Source of the DNA: Marinobacter sp. THAF197a | Lineage (GTDB): Bacteria; Pseudomonadota; Gammaproteobacteria; Pseudomonadales; Oleiphilaceae | Assembly: GCF_009363275.1 (NCBI RefSeq) | Contig: NZ_CP045324.1 | Span: 2,728,001-2,792,000 of the forward strand | DNA: 64,000 nt | Reading direction: 5' to 3' | Shown: positions 7,767 to 17,280 of the stretch, in pieces | Position numbering within the stretch: position 1 is the stretch's first letter | Layout: every line of letters starts with the position of its first letter | Position numbers and translations under genes: made by a program | Notes under the pieces: model-generated | What the model was told of the DNA's origin: nothing | Seen by the model: only the letters and a program-made list of their open reading frames with translations | Database searches by the model: none

Positions 7767-9076
7767 GGTTCATCGCGCTTTACCGGGAAATGCTGCTTTT
7801 ATCTTCAGAAAGAAGTAGTCGTTATCCCGGTAGCCGTAGGCCACCCGCTTGATCACCTTGATCTTGTTGTTCATTCCCTCCAACACACTGGTGTTCAACC
7901 GGTAGACCGCGCTGGCGATAATGCCGTCGACGTAGCCCTTGAGGCGCCTGGCAAACTGCTGCACGGGGGCCAGCCCACTACTCATAGCCAGATTTAGCCA
8001 GTCTTGCCAGCGTTGTCTGGCATCGGCCTCTGAGGGAGCGTACCAGAGCTCTTTGAGCTGGTCTTTCAGGACGTAGACAGTCATCAGGGGCTGGTTGGCT
8101 TGCAGCAGTTCTTCGAGCTTCAGAGCCTGCTCATCCTTGAGGTTGCCTCGGTTTCTGAGCAACAGCCAGCGACTTCGTTTCACTACTTTGCGAGCCGGCT
8201 TGTCGTGTCGAAGCTGATTGGCCTGATCGACCCGGACACGGTCAATCACTTCCCGTCCGAACTTTGCTACAACGTGGAACAGGTCATAGACCACCCGTGC
8301 TTGTGGGCAGTGGTGCTGAACTTCCAGGTCCATGGCGGTATTCATATCCATCGCCACGGCTTCGATCTGGCCACAGGTTTCCGGCCCCAGCCATTCAAAG
8401 AAGGGGCGTACCGCTGCTCGACTGCGACCTTCTCCAACCCAGAGGACTTGTTGAGTATCCGCATCAATCGCCACGGTGGCGTAGCGGTGTCCCTTGAACA
8501 AGGCGAACTCATCCATGATCAGTCGACGAATCCGGCGTTTATCTGGCTCAGTCACTTCTCGTTTGAGGCGCCGATGGTCGATGGCCTTGACCGTATGCCA
8601 ATGCAACCCTAGCAGCGTTGCCACATGTTGGATCGGCATCAGTCGTACCAGGGATTCAATCCAACTGACCATGCCTGCCGTCAGACGCTGTCGCCCTGGT
8701 AACCAGCGAATCTGTTCAAGCTTGGGGCCACAGGTCGTACAACGAACTCGGCGAACTGGCACGTCCAGCCAGACGCGGTATTGGAACAGGTCGCGTTCTC
8801 GGACTCGTCGGGTGCTGATGTCATGGATGGCAAGCGTGTGCTGATTACAACCACTGCAGCATGGCAAGTAATCGTCGGCAGGTTGCAGTCGGATGAGCAG
8901 AGATTGAGCGTCAATCTGGGCATACGATTCTATCGTGAATCCTTCCCAGAACAGGGCAAGAGGATTAGCATTCATAGGGACGGCGGTGAGTCGGTCAGGT
9001 TTGTTGTTTTGGCGAACTCAAAACTAACCGGTTTTACCGCCGTCTCCTACTTTTTCACGCTAACCCGCGATGAACC
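7767..9076 (-). mobile_element. Complete ISL3-family insertion sequence
   Basis: 1310-bp element bounded by imperfect inverted repeats of about 24 bp (7767-7790 and 9053-9076) starting with the perfect 11-mer GGTTCATCGCG. It is flanked by the perfect 8-bp direct repeat GCAAAAAA (7759-7766 and 9077-9084), the target duplication length known for ISL3. It carries one transposase gene. The target was the T-run of a terminator downstream of pgi. Intact gene, ends and duplication suggest a recent insertion. Confidence 0.93.
7770..8975 (-). CDS. tnp: ISL3-family transposase
   Basis: 401 aa DDE transposase. The N-terminal zinc-binding region shows paired cysteines (LPCCSGCNQHT and VRRVRCTTCGP), followed by a helix-turn-helix-like segment and the catalytic core with the first D in IMDEFALFKGHRYATV / AIDAD, VAMDMN, and a C-terminal E in LNTSVLEGMNNKIKVIKRVAYGYRD, the family's conserved end motif. 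The stop codon lies inside the left inverted repeat. No frameshift or truncation is seen, so it should be functional. Confidence 0.92.
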   Translation of the reverse strand: MNANPLALFWEGFTIESYAQIDAQSLLIRLQPADDYLPCCSGCNQHTLAIHDISTRRVRERDLFQYRVWLDVPVRRVRCTTCGPKLEQIRWLPGRQRLTAGMVSWIESLVRLMPIQHVATLLGLHWHTVKAIDHRRLKREVTEPDKRRIRRLIMDEFALFKGHRYATVAIDADTQQVLWVGEGRSRAAVRPFFEWLGPETCGQIEAVAMDMNTAMDLEVQHHCPQARVVYDLFHVVAKFGREVIDRVRVDQANQLRHDKPARKVVKRSRWLLLRNRGNLKDEQALKLEELLQANQPLMTVYVLKDQLKELWYAPSEADARQRWQDWLNLAMSSGLAPVQQFARRLKGYVDGIIASAVYRLNTSVLEGMNNKIKVIKRVAYGYRDNDYFFLKIKAAFPGKAR

Positions 9077-9078
9077 GC

Positions 9079-9115
9079 AAAAAAGGGGTAAGGACCCGAC
9101 AAAAGAATACCCCTT
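9079..9115 (-). terminator. Rho-independent terminator downstream of pgi (IS target)
   Basis: Minus-strand AAGGGGTA ... TACCCCTT stem (9115-9108 and 9090-9083) with a 17-base loop, followed by TTTTTT. The T-run is part of the 8-bp target duplicated by the ISL3 element, so the terminator kept its T-run on the pgi side. Confidence 0.7.
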
Positions 9116-9294
9116 ATGCATACGCTCAAGAGCCGCCTCGGTTAGAAAAGCGGAACGGGAGCGAACCTCAGCAGGGTGCTCTTCAACAAAGCCCCCAAAT
9201 TGCCTCTCTTGCGCTATCCTAGGCGTCATCTTCGTTGTCGGCAGCAGAAAAACAGCCGGGGACATCCGGCACGGTAACCGCGAACTGCTTACCA

Positions 9295-10989
9295 TCACCT
9301 ATGTGCGCCAACACGCCACTGCATCACTTTGTTCAGCAGCTGGCGAGTGCCGGCATCGTTCACTAAACCGCTATCGGCGCTGTCGGTGGCTGACGGCGCT
9401 TGCGACAACGTGTGGTACAAACGGGTGGCCAGTTTTTTGCCCAACTCAACCCCCGGCTGATCAAACGGATTAATACCCCAAAGCACCGATTGCACAAACA
9501 CCTTGTGTTCATACAAGGCCAACAGAGCCCCCAGGTTCCAGGCGTCCAGGGTTTCCAGCAGAATCACCGTATTTGGCTGATTACCCCGGTACCCAAGTGG
9601 CGTATGGCTGCGTAAATCGTCGGTGATGGCGGCATCCCCCAGGGCGAACAGCTGCGACTGCGCCAGGCAGTTCGCCAGCGTTAACGTTTCCTGGTCTTTA
9701 AAACACCGGGCAACATACTCTGGTACAGACGCCTCACGCCGGGCCACCGCCACAAAGTCAGCGCTTACTGTGTGGCTGCCCTGATGCAATAACTGGTAAA
9801 ACGCATGCTGGGCATTGGGCCCCACATCACCCCACACAATCGGGCAGGTTACATGGGCAACGGCTTGGCCATCCGGTGTGGTGCTCTTACCGTTGGATTC
9901 CATTTCCAGTTGTTGCAAATACGGCGAAAGGCTTTTCAGCCGGCCATCGTAAGGCAGCACCAGGTGGCTGGGTATCTCCAGAAACTGCGTGTTCCAGGCC
10001 CCCACCAACCCCAACAGGACCGGCAGGTTTTCAGTGAGCGGCGCGTCCATAAAGTGACGATCCACCGCGTGGGCGCCAGCCAGCAACTGGTTAAACGCTT
10101 CCACGCCGAGCTCCATCGCCACGGTAACGCCAATGGCAGACCATACTGAAAAACGCCCGCCGACGGCCTCCGGAAACACTAATTGGTGCTCCTCCGGAAT
10201 ACCGAATTCGGCCATCTTGTCTGGCCGGGCAGACACGCCCAGCAGTTGGTGGCGGCACAGGATTTCTGCATTTACCGCCAATGCGTCAGCCAACCAGGCC
10301 AGCGCCGTGCGCACGTTGAATTGAGTGTCTGCCGTAGAAAACGATTTGGAGGCCAGCACCAACAGGGTGGTGGCCGGGTTCAGGGTTTGCAGCAAAGGCA
10401 GCAGCTGGGAGCCATCCATGGTAGACACATAGTGGGCCTTTACATACCGGTGGCCCAGGGTGTCGCCCAACACTTCACTGGCCAGGTTGGGGCCGAGGTC
10501 TGAACCGCCAACGCCAATGTGAATTACATCGGTAATGGCATTGCCGGTCACTCCACGCCACTCACCGCGATGCAACTTACCTACCAGGGCGGCTAACTTT
10601 TCATGCTGTGTCTGGCACAGGGCAACCGTAGGTGCCATACCGGTAGGCGCCATCACCTCACGCGGCCATCGGGCCGCCATATGCAACGCCGCCCTTTTTT
10701 CTGAGGCATTAACCGGCTCACCCGAAAACAACGCGTCCCGCTTTTGTTCCAGGCCGCAGCTACCAGCCCATTGCGTGAGCAAATCGAGAGTGCCTTCCGT
10801 TAACCGTTGCTTGCTGAAATCCACGTGGACAGAGTGAAAAGCAAACTGAAGTGCGTTAGCCCGGGATTCTGCTACTTCGCCACAGAGTAAATCGTACAAA
10901 GATTGCTGCTTCACGGCTTTAGCGTGTTGGTGAAGCGCTTTCACAAAACCACTATGCGTATCGCGGGAAACGTTCTGGTACTGACTCAT
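9295..10989 (-). CDS. pgi: Glucose-6-phosphate isomerase
   Basis: Cytoplasmic enzyme interconverting glucose-6-phosphate and fructose-6-phosphate, linking central metabolism to nucleotide-sugar supply. 564 aa, normal for bacterial Pgi. Readable motifs: VIHIGVGGSDLGP (phosphate binding), VLASKSFSTADTQ, GGRFSVWSAIGV (signature) and GVELGKKLATRL near the C-terminus. It follows ugd by 14 bases in the same direction, and a terminator ends the transcript. Housekeeping copies of pgi in O-antigen/capsule loci are common; whether there is another copy in the genome is unknown. Confidence 0.95.
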   Translation of the reverse strand: MSQYQNVSRDTHSGFVKALHQHAKAVKQQSLYDLLCGEVAESRANALQFAFHSVHVDFSKQRLTEGTLDLLTQWAGSCGLEQKRDALFSGEPVNASEKRAALHMAARWPREVMAPTGMAPTVALCQTQHEKLAALVGKLHRGEWRGVTGNAITDVIHIGVGGSDLGPNLASEVLGDTLGHRYVKAHYVSTMDGSQLLPLLQTLNPATTLLVLASKSFSTADTQFNVRTALAWLADALAVNAEILCRHQLLGVSARPDKMAEFGIPEEHQLVFPEAVGGRFSVWSAIGVTVAMELGVEAFNQLLAGAHAVDRHFMDAPLTENLPVLLGLVGAWNTQFLEIPSHLVLPYDGRLKSLSPYLQQLEMESNGKSTTPDGQAVAHVTCPIVWGDVGPNAQHAFYQLLHQGSHTVSADFVAVARREASVPEYVARCFKDQETLTLANCLAQSQLFALGDAAITDDLRSHTPLGYRGNQPNTVILLETLDAWNLGALLALYEHKVFVQSVLWGINPFDQPGVELGKKLATRLYHTLSQAPSATDSADSGLVNDAGTRQLLNKVMQWRVGAHR

Positions 10990-11003
10990 GATCTGCCCAC
11001 CCT

Positions 11004-12170
11004 TTAGTCACTACCAAACAAATCGCGGGTATAAACCTTATCCCCAACATCCGCCAGATTCTCACTGCGCCGGTTGGCGACAATCACATCGGATTCCTGC
11101 TTGAAGGCCTCCAGGTCACGAATCACGCGGGAGTGGTAGAACTCGTCCTCATGCAGCTCCGGCTCGTACACGATCACTTCAATGCCCTTGGCCTTGATGC
11201 GCTTCATAATCCCCTGAATGGCCGAGGCGCGGAAGTTGTCAGAGCCGGATTTCATCACCAGACGGTACACCCCCACCACATTCGGTTTGCGGCTAAGAAT
11301 GTCGTCAGCGATGAAGTCCTTGCGGGTGCGGTTGGCATCCACCACGGCTTTGATCAGGTTGTTGGGCACGTCTTCGTAGTTGGCCAGCAGCTGTTTGGTA
11401 TCTTTGGGCAGGCAGTAGCCGCCATAGCCGAACGACGGGTTGTTGTAATGGTCGCCAATGCGCGGGTCCAGGCCTACGCCGTCGATAATCTGGCGGGTGT
11501 TCAGGCGGTGGCGGGCAGCGTAGGTGTCCAGCTCATTGAAGTAAGCCACGCGCATGGCCAGATAGGTGTTGGAAAACAGCTTGATGGCTTCGGCCTCAGT
11601 GCTATCGGTGAACAACACCGGAGCGTCCTGTTTAATGGCACCCTGCTTCAGCAAATGGGCGAACACTTCAGCTCGCGCAGAACGCTCACCGACAATAATG
11701 CGAGATGGGTAAAGGTTGTCGTGCAGCGCCTTGCCTTCGCGCAGAAATTCCGGCGAAAAGATGATGTTCTTCGTCTCGAAACGCTCACAGAAATCCCGGG
11801 TATAACCCACCGGCACCGTGGACTTAATCACCATTACCGCGTCCGGATTGATGGCCATCACATCCTGAATCACCGACTCCACTGTATTGGTATTGAAGTA
11901 ATTGGTCTGCGGATCGTAATCCGTAGGCGTGGCAATAATCACATAATCAGCGCCCTGGTAGGCCTGTTCTTTGTCTAACGTGGCGGTGAAGTTAAGCTCT
12001 TTGTTGGCCAGGAAGTCTTCAATCTCCACATCAAAAATTGGGCTTTGGCGGTTGTTCAGCAGTTCGACTTTCTTCGAGTCGATATCCAGAGCAACTACTT
12101 CATTATGCTGGGCCAGCAGCATGGCATTGGAAAGGCCCACGTAGCCCGTGCCGGCAATAGCGATTTTCAT
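11004..12170 (-). CDS. ugd: UDP-glucose 6-dehydrogenase
   Basis: Converts UDP-glucose to UDP-glucuronate with two NAD+ reductions. 388 aa, the short Ugd form. N-terminal Rossmann motif [14 protein letters not shown], substrate segment [12 protein letters not shown], catalytic cysteine in [13 protein letters not shown], and the C-terminal domain begins near [15 protein letters not shown]. It lies 15 bases after the initiating transferase gene and 14 before pgi, in one transcript. It implies that glucuronic acid (or a derivative) is part of the polymer, in addition to the HexNAc-uronic acid made by the dehydrogenase at 2.9 kb. Confidence 0.95.
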   Translation of the reverse strand: MKIAIAGTGYVGLSNAMLLAQHNEVVALDIDSKKVELLNNRQSPIFDVEIEDFLANKELNFTATLDKEQAYQGADYVIIATPTDYDPQTNYFNTNTVESVIQDVMAINPDAVMVIKSTVPVGYTRDFCERFETKNIIFSPEFLREGKALHDNLYPSRIIVGERSARAEVFAHLLKQGAIKQDAPVLFTDSTEAEAIKLFSNTYLAMRVAYFNELDTYAARHRLNTRQIIDGVGLDPRIGDHYNNPSFGYGGYCLPKDTKQLLANYEDVPNNLIKAVVDANRTRKDFIADDILSRKPNVVGVYRLVMKSGSDNFRASAIQGIMKRIKAKGIEVIVYEPELHEDEFYHSRVIRDLEAFKQESDVIVANRRSENLADVGDKVYTRDLFGSD

Positions 12171-12185
12171 TTAAAACTCCTGAGG

Positions 12186-12743
12186 TTACTCTTTCCCTGG
12201 TACGCGATCCCCTGCGCCCTTACCAGCAACCGTCATAAAAATATATTTGAAGTAAGCCCCGACCGTCAGGTTGGCCAACATCTTCTGGTCCGTCTCCGCT
12301 AACAACACGGGGGTAGACATATCAATATCGTTCACCTGGGCCAACCCGGTGATCCCCGGCCGAGCCGTCAACACACCCCGTTGTTCCCGCTCGGCAATCA
12401 ACTCTTCCTGATTAAACAAGCAAGGCCTTGGCCCCACCAGGCTCATCTCGCCTTTCAGGACGTTCCACAGCTGAGGCAGCTCATCCAGCTTGGTACGGCG
12501 AAGGAAGTGGCCAAAAGGCGTAATGGCACTAGCGCTCGCCAAGTGGCTGGCCACAGACGCCGTGTCTTTCTTCATGGTGCGAAACTTCACCAGCGTGAAC
12601 GCCTTTTTGTTGCGCCCTACCCGCTCCTGACGAAATACCGGGGAGCCGGTGTCGAAAAAACCAATCACCAGGAGAATTAACAACAACGGAAAACCGAACA
12701 ACAACCCGAACAACGAAAAGAAAAAATCAAACAAACGAATCAA
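12186..12743 (-). CDS. Initiating phosphoglycosyl transferase (PglC/WcaJ family, short form)
   Basis: 185 aa monotopic phosphoglycosyl transferase that would move a sugar-1-phosphate from a UDP-sugar to undecaprenyl phosphate, the first step of repeat-unit assembly. One N-terminal re-entrant hydrophobic helix (residues about 3-25), then the core motifs FRQERVGRNKKAFTLVKFRTM, LRRTKLDELPQLWNVLKGEMSLVGPRP and RPGITGLAQV. It lacks the extra N-terminal helices of WbaP/WcaJ and so resembles PglC. The start overlaps the stop of the SDR gene (ATGA). Together with WbpM- and WbpV-like genes this suggests QuiNAc- or FucNAc-type sugar as the first residue (inference). Confidence 0.9.
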   Translation of the reverse strand: MIRLFDFFFSLFGLLFGFPLLLILLVIGFFDTGSPVFRQERVGRNKKAFTLVKFRTMKKDTASVASHLASASAITPFGHFLRRTKLDELPQLWNVLKGEMSLVGPRPCLFNQEELIAEREQRGVLTARPGITGLAQVNDIDMSTPVLLAETDQKMLANLTVGAYFKYIFMTVAGKGAGDRVPGKE

Positions 12744-13690
12744 AATGAAGTCTCCGAATCAAAACAGCGGCGAAGCCCTTCCTCAACGGAAAGGGGTGGC
12801 TCCCAGCCCAATAAGTTACGTGCTTTGGAAATATCGACCTGCAAAGAACCCAACACCCGCTGAGCGACGGCTTTTCTGCCCAACAGCGCAGCGCCGAACA
12901 TCAACATACCCGCAGGCACAGGAATCAAACGAGCGGGCTTACCCATAGCGTTACCAACACCGCGAAGCAGCTCAGTAGTGGAAATATCTTCCCCATCACC
13001 AGCCAAAAACACCTGGTTGGCAGCGCCGGGGTGATCTATAACCGTAACAATCAAATCCACCAGGTTATCCAGGGCCACCAGAGTTCTGCTGTTGTTTATC
13101 GCCCCCAAAGGCAGTGGCAACCCCTTACCGACCCAATTTACCAAACTCCCAAAATTACCGGGAGCGTTCGGCCCATATACTAATGGGGGCCGAATAATCA
13201 CCACCTCCATTCCAGTTGCCTTCTCAACCTCCCAAAGCCCTTGCTCTGCCTCCCACTTGGATAATGCATAGGGCTCAGTGGGATTTGGCTCATCGCATTC
13301 ACGGAAGGGGACGCTATTGCCAGTTCCGTTTACCCCAATGGAGCTAATGAACACAAACCTTCGAGCACCTGCCTGGGCTGCCTGTCGCGCGAGATTCAAA
13401 GTGCCCTCGACATTAACCTTTCGGAACTCCGCAAGGGGATCCGTTGAACTATCCCGGAGAACATGCGCTCGCGCCGCAGCGTGAATCACCACCTGACCGT
13501 CCTCGACCGATGACGACCAGTCACTTTCCGCGCTCATGCTGTTCAACACCACTTTACAACAACCAAAGCCCGGCCTTTGCTCCCTTAACACACAGGTAAC
13601 AAAAAAACGGGAATCGTTTGAAAGCGCATTCAACAGCCTGCCACCAATAAACCCCGTGGCGCCGGTCAGCAATATCTTTTTCTGGAGCAC
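12740..13690 (-). CDS. SDR-family NAD-dependent epimerase/reductase (WbpV-like)
   Basis: 316 aa extended short-chain dehydrogenase acting on a nucleotide sugar. GATGFIGGRLL is the NAD(P)-binding glycine motif; the catalytic Tyr-Lys is in EPYALSKWEAEQ; FISSIGVNG marks the Ser site. Its immediate position before an initiating transferase and the presence of a WbpM-like dehydratase mirror wbpV-wbpL-wbpM of Pseudomonas O-antigen loci, where WbpV reduces the 4-keto sugar. Reductase versus 4-epimerase function cannot be settled by reading alone. Confidence 0.83.
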   Translation of the reverse strand: MLQKKILLTGATGFIGGRLLNALSNDSRFFVTCVLREQRPGFGCCKVVLNSMSAESDWSSSVEDGQVVIHAAARAHVLRDSSTDPLAEFRKVNVEGTLNLARQAAQAGARRFVFISSIGVNGTGNSVPFRECDEPNPTEPYALSKWEAEQGLWEVEKATGMEVVIIRPPLVYGPNAPGNFGSLVNWVGKGLPLPLGAINNSRTLVALDNLVDLIVTVIDHPGAANQVFLAGDGEDISTTELLRGVGNAMGKPARLIPVPAGMLMFGAALLGRKAVAQRVLGSLQVDISKARNLLGWEPPLSVEEGLRRCFDSETSF

Positions 13691-13692
13691 GT

Positions 13693-14520
13693 TCAGGCCT
13701 TCCGTCGGGGGTCAAAGCGGCTAAGCATTTTGTATAGAAGATGTTGTAACGTAGAGGGTAGCAAAGATCGAACAAACGGAAGGAAACAGGCAAGCCTTTG
13801 GTAGAACGGCATGCCGAGTCGTTTTGCACCTCGGTAACCAATCATTGCCTGCTCCCAGGCCAAGCTTGGTGATTGCTTTTTGTGCGTATGTTTCCCGAAC
13901 CGGTAGTACAGCAGCGGTTCGGGTAAATTGTAGAAACGCAATCCCTTCTCAGCACACCGAAACCATAATTCATAGTCTTGTCTGCGCCGACAACTGGCAT
14001 CGTAGTTTCCCGCTTCCAATACTCTGGATCTGCGCATCATGATAGTAGGGTGCACCATAGGCGATGCCCATAAACAAGAAACTATTTCATCATGGCCGAT
14101 GGGGGCATTCCTGATGCCCAAAATGTCGCCCGCATAGGTCATTTCCCGCACAAAGCTTCCGAGAATATCGACTTCAGGATTCGCGTTCAGGTAATCCACT
14201 TGCTTTTCAAAACGTTCCGGCAACGCAACGTCATCAGTGTCCATCCTGGCAACCAAGTCATACCTGCAAGCCTGCATACCTGCATTCAGCGCAGCCCCTA
14301 ACCCACGATTTTCCGCAAATACAACTAGCTCAAACACTGCCCCTAAATCGCGTTGCCATCGGGCGATAACAGCATCAAGTTGAGGAGATAATGGCCCATC
14401 CTTAACTACAACTAGCTGAGCCGGCTTAATTGATTGGTTCTCCCAGACACTTTCAAACGCCATCTGTAGATGCGAAGGAGATTCACTTTTGTAGACTGAC
14501 ATCAAAACCGAAAACGTCAC
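13693..14520 (-). CDS. Family 2 glycosyltransferase
   Basis: 275 aa cytoplasmic GT-A-fold glycosyltransferase of family GT2. Opening strand FSVLMSVYKSESPSHLQMAFESVWENQ, acceptor/donor acidic motif in VARMDTDDVALPERFEKQ (DxD), and a C-terminal part with SCRRRQDYELWFRCAEKG. The start is GTG at 14520 and overlaps the stop of a short upstream reading frame (GTGA), suggesting translational coupling. It adds one sugar of the repeat unit; linkage unknown. Confidence 0.88.
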   Translation of the reverse strand: MTFSVLMSVYKSESPSHLQMAFESVWENQSIKPAQLVVVKDGPLSPQLDAVIARWQRDLGAVFELVVFAENRGLGAALNAGMQACRYDLVARMDTDDVALPERFEKQVDYLNANPEVDILGSFVREMTYAGDILGIRNAPIGHDEIVSCLWASPMVHPTIMMRRSRVLEAGNYDASCRRRQDYELWFRCAEKGLRFYNLPEPLLYYRFGKHTHKKQSPSLAWEQAMIGYRGAKRLGMPFYQRLACFLPFVRSLLPSTLQHLLYKMLSRFDPRRKA

Positions 14521-14702
14521 TCAAACAATCCCATACGGTAGAGTTTTTCGCCTGCCCGAAAATACTGAATCAAAATATACCGAATTACCGTCGGGCGTAA
14601 AACGAAAATGTAAATCGCACCGATCTCTTTTGATTCACCCACAATCCAATCACATGGAAATAAATACTGAACGATAACCGTCTCTAACCCCCTGTCTGTC
14701 AA
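14517..14702 (-). pseudogene. Short reading frame, probable 3' remnant of a lost gene
   Basis: 61 codons (ending RAGEKLYRMGLFE) whose stop overlaps the GTG start of the following glycosyltransferase by four bases. Such overlap is usual between intact co-translated genes, so this is likely the tail end of a gene whose 5' part was lost; the 400 bases upstream hold no frame that extends it. No family recognised. It could also be a small intact gene. Confidence 0.4.
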
Positions 14703-15105
14703 ATGTGGGCTGATCTCTAGGCTTTCAGCAACTGATTTTGGGGTTGTCCCGCGCCTTCAAGGACCAAAACATCCATGCTTTCTGGGCCGAATTCTAACTT
14801 AGCGTTCTCATTCGCACCAAAATTTCCAGCTACTGTTATTAGCAGTTAAGCTGAAGGGCAGTGACTGTCAGGAAAAGCAACGCCTCCGAACCCGAATTAA
14901 ATAATATGAAATAAAATAACACTTACATTAATGAATTAACGAGACGCGGGACGGGACACCATACTAAATATTATTGTATACTCGTGGACTTCAAATCCAA
15001 CGAATCATAATGAAAGCCTTGATGAGTTGGGACACAAAAAATCGCGCAAATACCAAGCGACCTAATCTCTATCAAACCGATCCAATTCTCTATCCAAATT
15101 TAAAA
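14703..15105. other. AT-rich gap with possible transposon scar
   Basis: No supported gene. GGTTGTCCCGCGCC (about 14743-14756) and GAGACGCGGGACGGGACACC (14941-14960) are roughly inverted and could be the ends of a decayed mobile element that removed the 5' part of the remnant at 14517-14702. The plus-strand frame at 14974-15213 overlaps the end of a real glycosyltransferase and is not credible. Confidence 0.35.
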
Positions 15106-15972
15106 CTACTCTTTAAGCTTGCCCAGTTGACCAATGAAACCATGATAGATGCCCTTCAAAATATAGCGAAATCGCAAATAGCCGTTATCAAGCAAAAAAG
15201 GATAGAAAACTAATTTTAAAAAAATTTTTGGCATTGAAAGAACCTTCCACTTAATTGGTATGTAGGGTTTTCGAACCAAATAGATAGTATTTCTAACAGA
15301 ATAATAGTGCCGGAAAGGCGCGGGAATACCTACAGAAACCAATCCTAGTAATTTTCTCCGACCGTCACCAAGCCTATGGGGCAAACGCACATAATTCGCT
15401 CTAATCACATCAAAATCAGCAGCTCTAAGTCGCCAACAATACTCATGATCAACAACATCAATAAATAGTTGATCAAACATACCCCCGACTTTATTATATG
15501 ACTTCTTAGGTATGAGACTTCCAGAACTTAGAGTAGAATCAACTAAAGAATACTTCCCAGAAAAAATCGAAACACCCTTATTTACCCTTGCCCGATTAAC
15601 TTCACCGGTGATCTTGTCATAATCTAAAGGACCAATAAGACCCACATTATAACCCAGCCCTTCCAACTCATAATATGAATTTAAAAGATCAGGAACTATA
15701 TTTTTTGGCACCAAACTATCCTGATCCATCTGAAAAACAAAATCGGCACCATTTTCGAAAGAAGCCTTCATACCAACTGATTGCGCATATGCAATACCGA
15801 AATTCCCCTTAAGATTAATAACCTCAACACGCTCAATAGGTAAATCTATATCGAAATCTGAGTTATTGCATATAATAACCTTATCAACCATAGCGGAAAG
15901 CAACAACATATTCTCATGAAGATCATCTAGATCAGGCTGAAATGTTACAACAACAGCGTATACGGTATCCAA
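15106..15972 (-). CDS. Family 2 glycosyltransferase (rhamnosyltransferase-like)
   Basis: 288 aa GT2 protein. Start MDTVYAVVVTFQPDLDDL matches the VVVTYxP opening of RfbF/WbbL-type rhamnosyltransferases; NFGIAYAQSVGM and the acidic motif FQMDQDSL follow, then IDVVDHEYCWRL, the conserved D-x-E-x-CWR segment of this group. A rhamnosyltransferase would suit the complete rmlBDAC set upstream. The gene abuts the polymerase gene (one-base spacing) and has strikingly low GC, as do its neighbours. Linkage and acceptor unknown. Confidence 0.85.
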   Translation of the reverse strand: MDTVYAVVVTFQPDLDDLHENMLLLSAMVDKVIICNNSDFDIDLPIERVEVINLKGNFGIAYAQSVGMKASFENGADFVFQMDQDSLVPKNIVPDLLNSYYELEGLGYNVGLIGPLDYDKITGEVNRARVNKGVSIFSGKYSLVDSTLSSGSLIPKKSYNKVGGMFDQLFIDVVDHEYCWRLRAADFDVIRANYVRLPHRLGDGRRKLLGLVSVGIPAPFRHYYSVRNTIYLVRKPYIPIKWKVLSMPKIFLKLVFYPFLLDNGYLRFRYILKGIYHGFIGQLGKLKE

Positions 15973-17280
15973 TCAACCACTCCTTATAGATGAACGATAG
16001 AGAATAAGTGAAACAAAGTATAAAACAGGAAAAAAAATAAAGAAAGATAACAATTTATCTAATGCAAGCCCAGGCAAATCCTGAGCAAAAAAAGGTGCAA
16101 TCATTGCCAATGAAACATAAGATATGAGACCTGTTACACTACCATTAACTCTATAAAAGATGACATTTCTAAAGAAACTGGAAAGATAGCCAACCAAAAA
16201 CGAAAATATAATCGAACCCAAAAATCCGAAATAAAACAAACCGAAAACATTATGTCGCGAATTCGGACCGGTCATTATGTCAACATCATAATGATACTGA
16301 AATAACTGAAACCCCAAATTCACTGGTAATTGATCCCAATCGACAATTCTAAATGCACCTAAAGGCGCCTTAAAAAGGGCAATTAGTCCATTATCTTTAG
16401 GCAAAGATTCAATCGCATTACCGATATACGCCATATAAAAGACATCGCCAGTATTTACGAAACGCATTAAGAGAGCAACAACAGTATAAAGAAAATCACC
16501 CTCACCAGTTTGAATCGTTATTATCAGTAACGCAGCAGGAATCGAAATCAAAAAACTTAAGAATAAAAATCTATCTAATCTTGACTCATGAATTCTAGCG
16601 CCTTCAAATCTACGCAAAAATATCAAAGTCAGCCCCCCTATAAATACAATCTCTAGTGCTGCAGATTTACCCCCACTCAATATCGAAAAAACGAATGCTA
16701 ACAACAATACTAAGCAATCAAATATCTTTAACGCAACACCAGACCGCGCATAAAAGATTCTAAATATCGAAACTGAACAGATTATAGTAAAAGTTACAAA
16801 CGCAAGCCTCTTAAGAAGACCATATCCGGTCCCACCAGAATAAACCTCCAGTCTCGAATCCATAAAAAGAGGCACACCACTCACAAAAAAAACATAAAGC
16901 TGACTAGAAAAAAATAGAAAAAAGCTAAGAATATACAAGAAAAATGATGGACTTTTATTCAAACGCAAATCATCAATCGAAAACTTTAAATAAAGTCTAT
17001 TGAAATTTATTGGCTTATTAACAAGAAAACCAACAACAAACGCAATTTGCGTTATCACAAAAGAATAAAAATAGTATGAATCAATCAACCCAAAATAATA
17101 AATATACAAAACCACTGCATTTGCTGATGCAGAGATAAGTATATAAAAAAGCATTGGATCAAACAAATGATATATATGACGACGATAAATCATTAAAGAT
17201 AACAGCGTAGAAATCAAAACAAAAAAAACCCCAAGCACCACATTATCATAAAAGTGTATAGCAAATTCGTGCTTTTTCAT
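15973..17280 (-). CDS. wzy: Wzy-type O-antigen/oligosaccharide repeat polymerase
   Basis: 435 aa integral membrane protein with about ten to twelve hydrophobic segments and one larger loop (residues about 270-340, SLPKDNGLIALFKAPLGAFRIVDWDQLP ... TGPNSRHNVFGLFYFGFLGS), the layout of Wzy polymerases in the inner membrane. Sequence conservation in this family is low and the call rests on topology, the loop with conserved-looking GPNSRHNVFG, and position between glycosyltransferases and the Wzx gene. Very AT-rich with many ATA codons, unlike the flanking GC-rich genes, a sign of transfer. Confidence 0.75.
   Translation of the reverse strand: MKKHEFAIHFYDNVVLGVFFVLISTLLSLMIYRRHIYHLFDPMLFYILISASANAVVLYIYYFGLIDSYYFYSFVITQIAFVVGFLVNKPINFNRLYLKFSIDDLRLNKSPSFFLYILSFFLFFSSQLYVFFVSGVPLFMDSRLEVYSGGTGYGLLKRLAFVTFTIICSVSIFRIFYARSGVALKIFDCLVLLLAFVFSILSGGKSAALEIVFIGGLTLIFLRRFEGARIHESRLDRFLFLSFLISIPAALLIITIQTGEGDFLYTVVALLMRFVNTGDVFYMAYIGNAIESLPKDNGLIALFKAPLGAFRIVDWDQLPVNLGFQLFQYHYDVDIMTGPNSRHNVFGLFYFGFLGSIIFSFLVGYLSSFFRNVIFYRVNGSVTGLISYVSLAMIAPFFAQDLPGLALDKLLSFFIFFPVLYFVSLILYRSSIRSG

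Noticed and set aside
9047..9298. Minus-strand 83-codon frame between pgi and the ISL3 element
   Set aside because: It runs through the pgi terminator hairpin and into the IS end, so it cannot be an ancestral gene; no family character.
14974..15213. Plus-strand 79-codon frame in the AT-rich gap
   Set aside because: Its 3' half overlaps the conserved end of a glycosyltransferase on the other strand, and it has no family resemblance.
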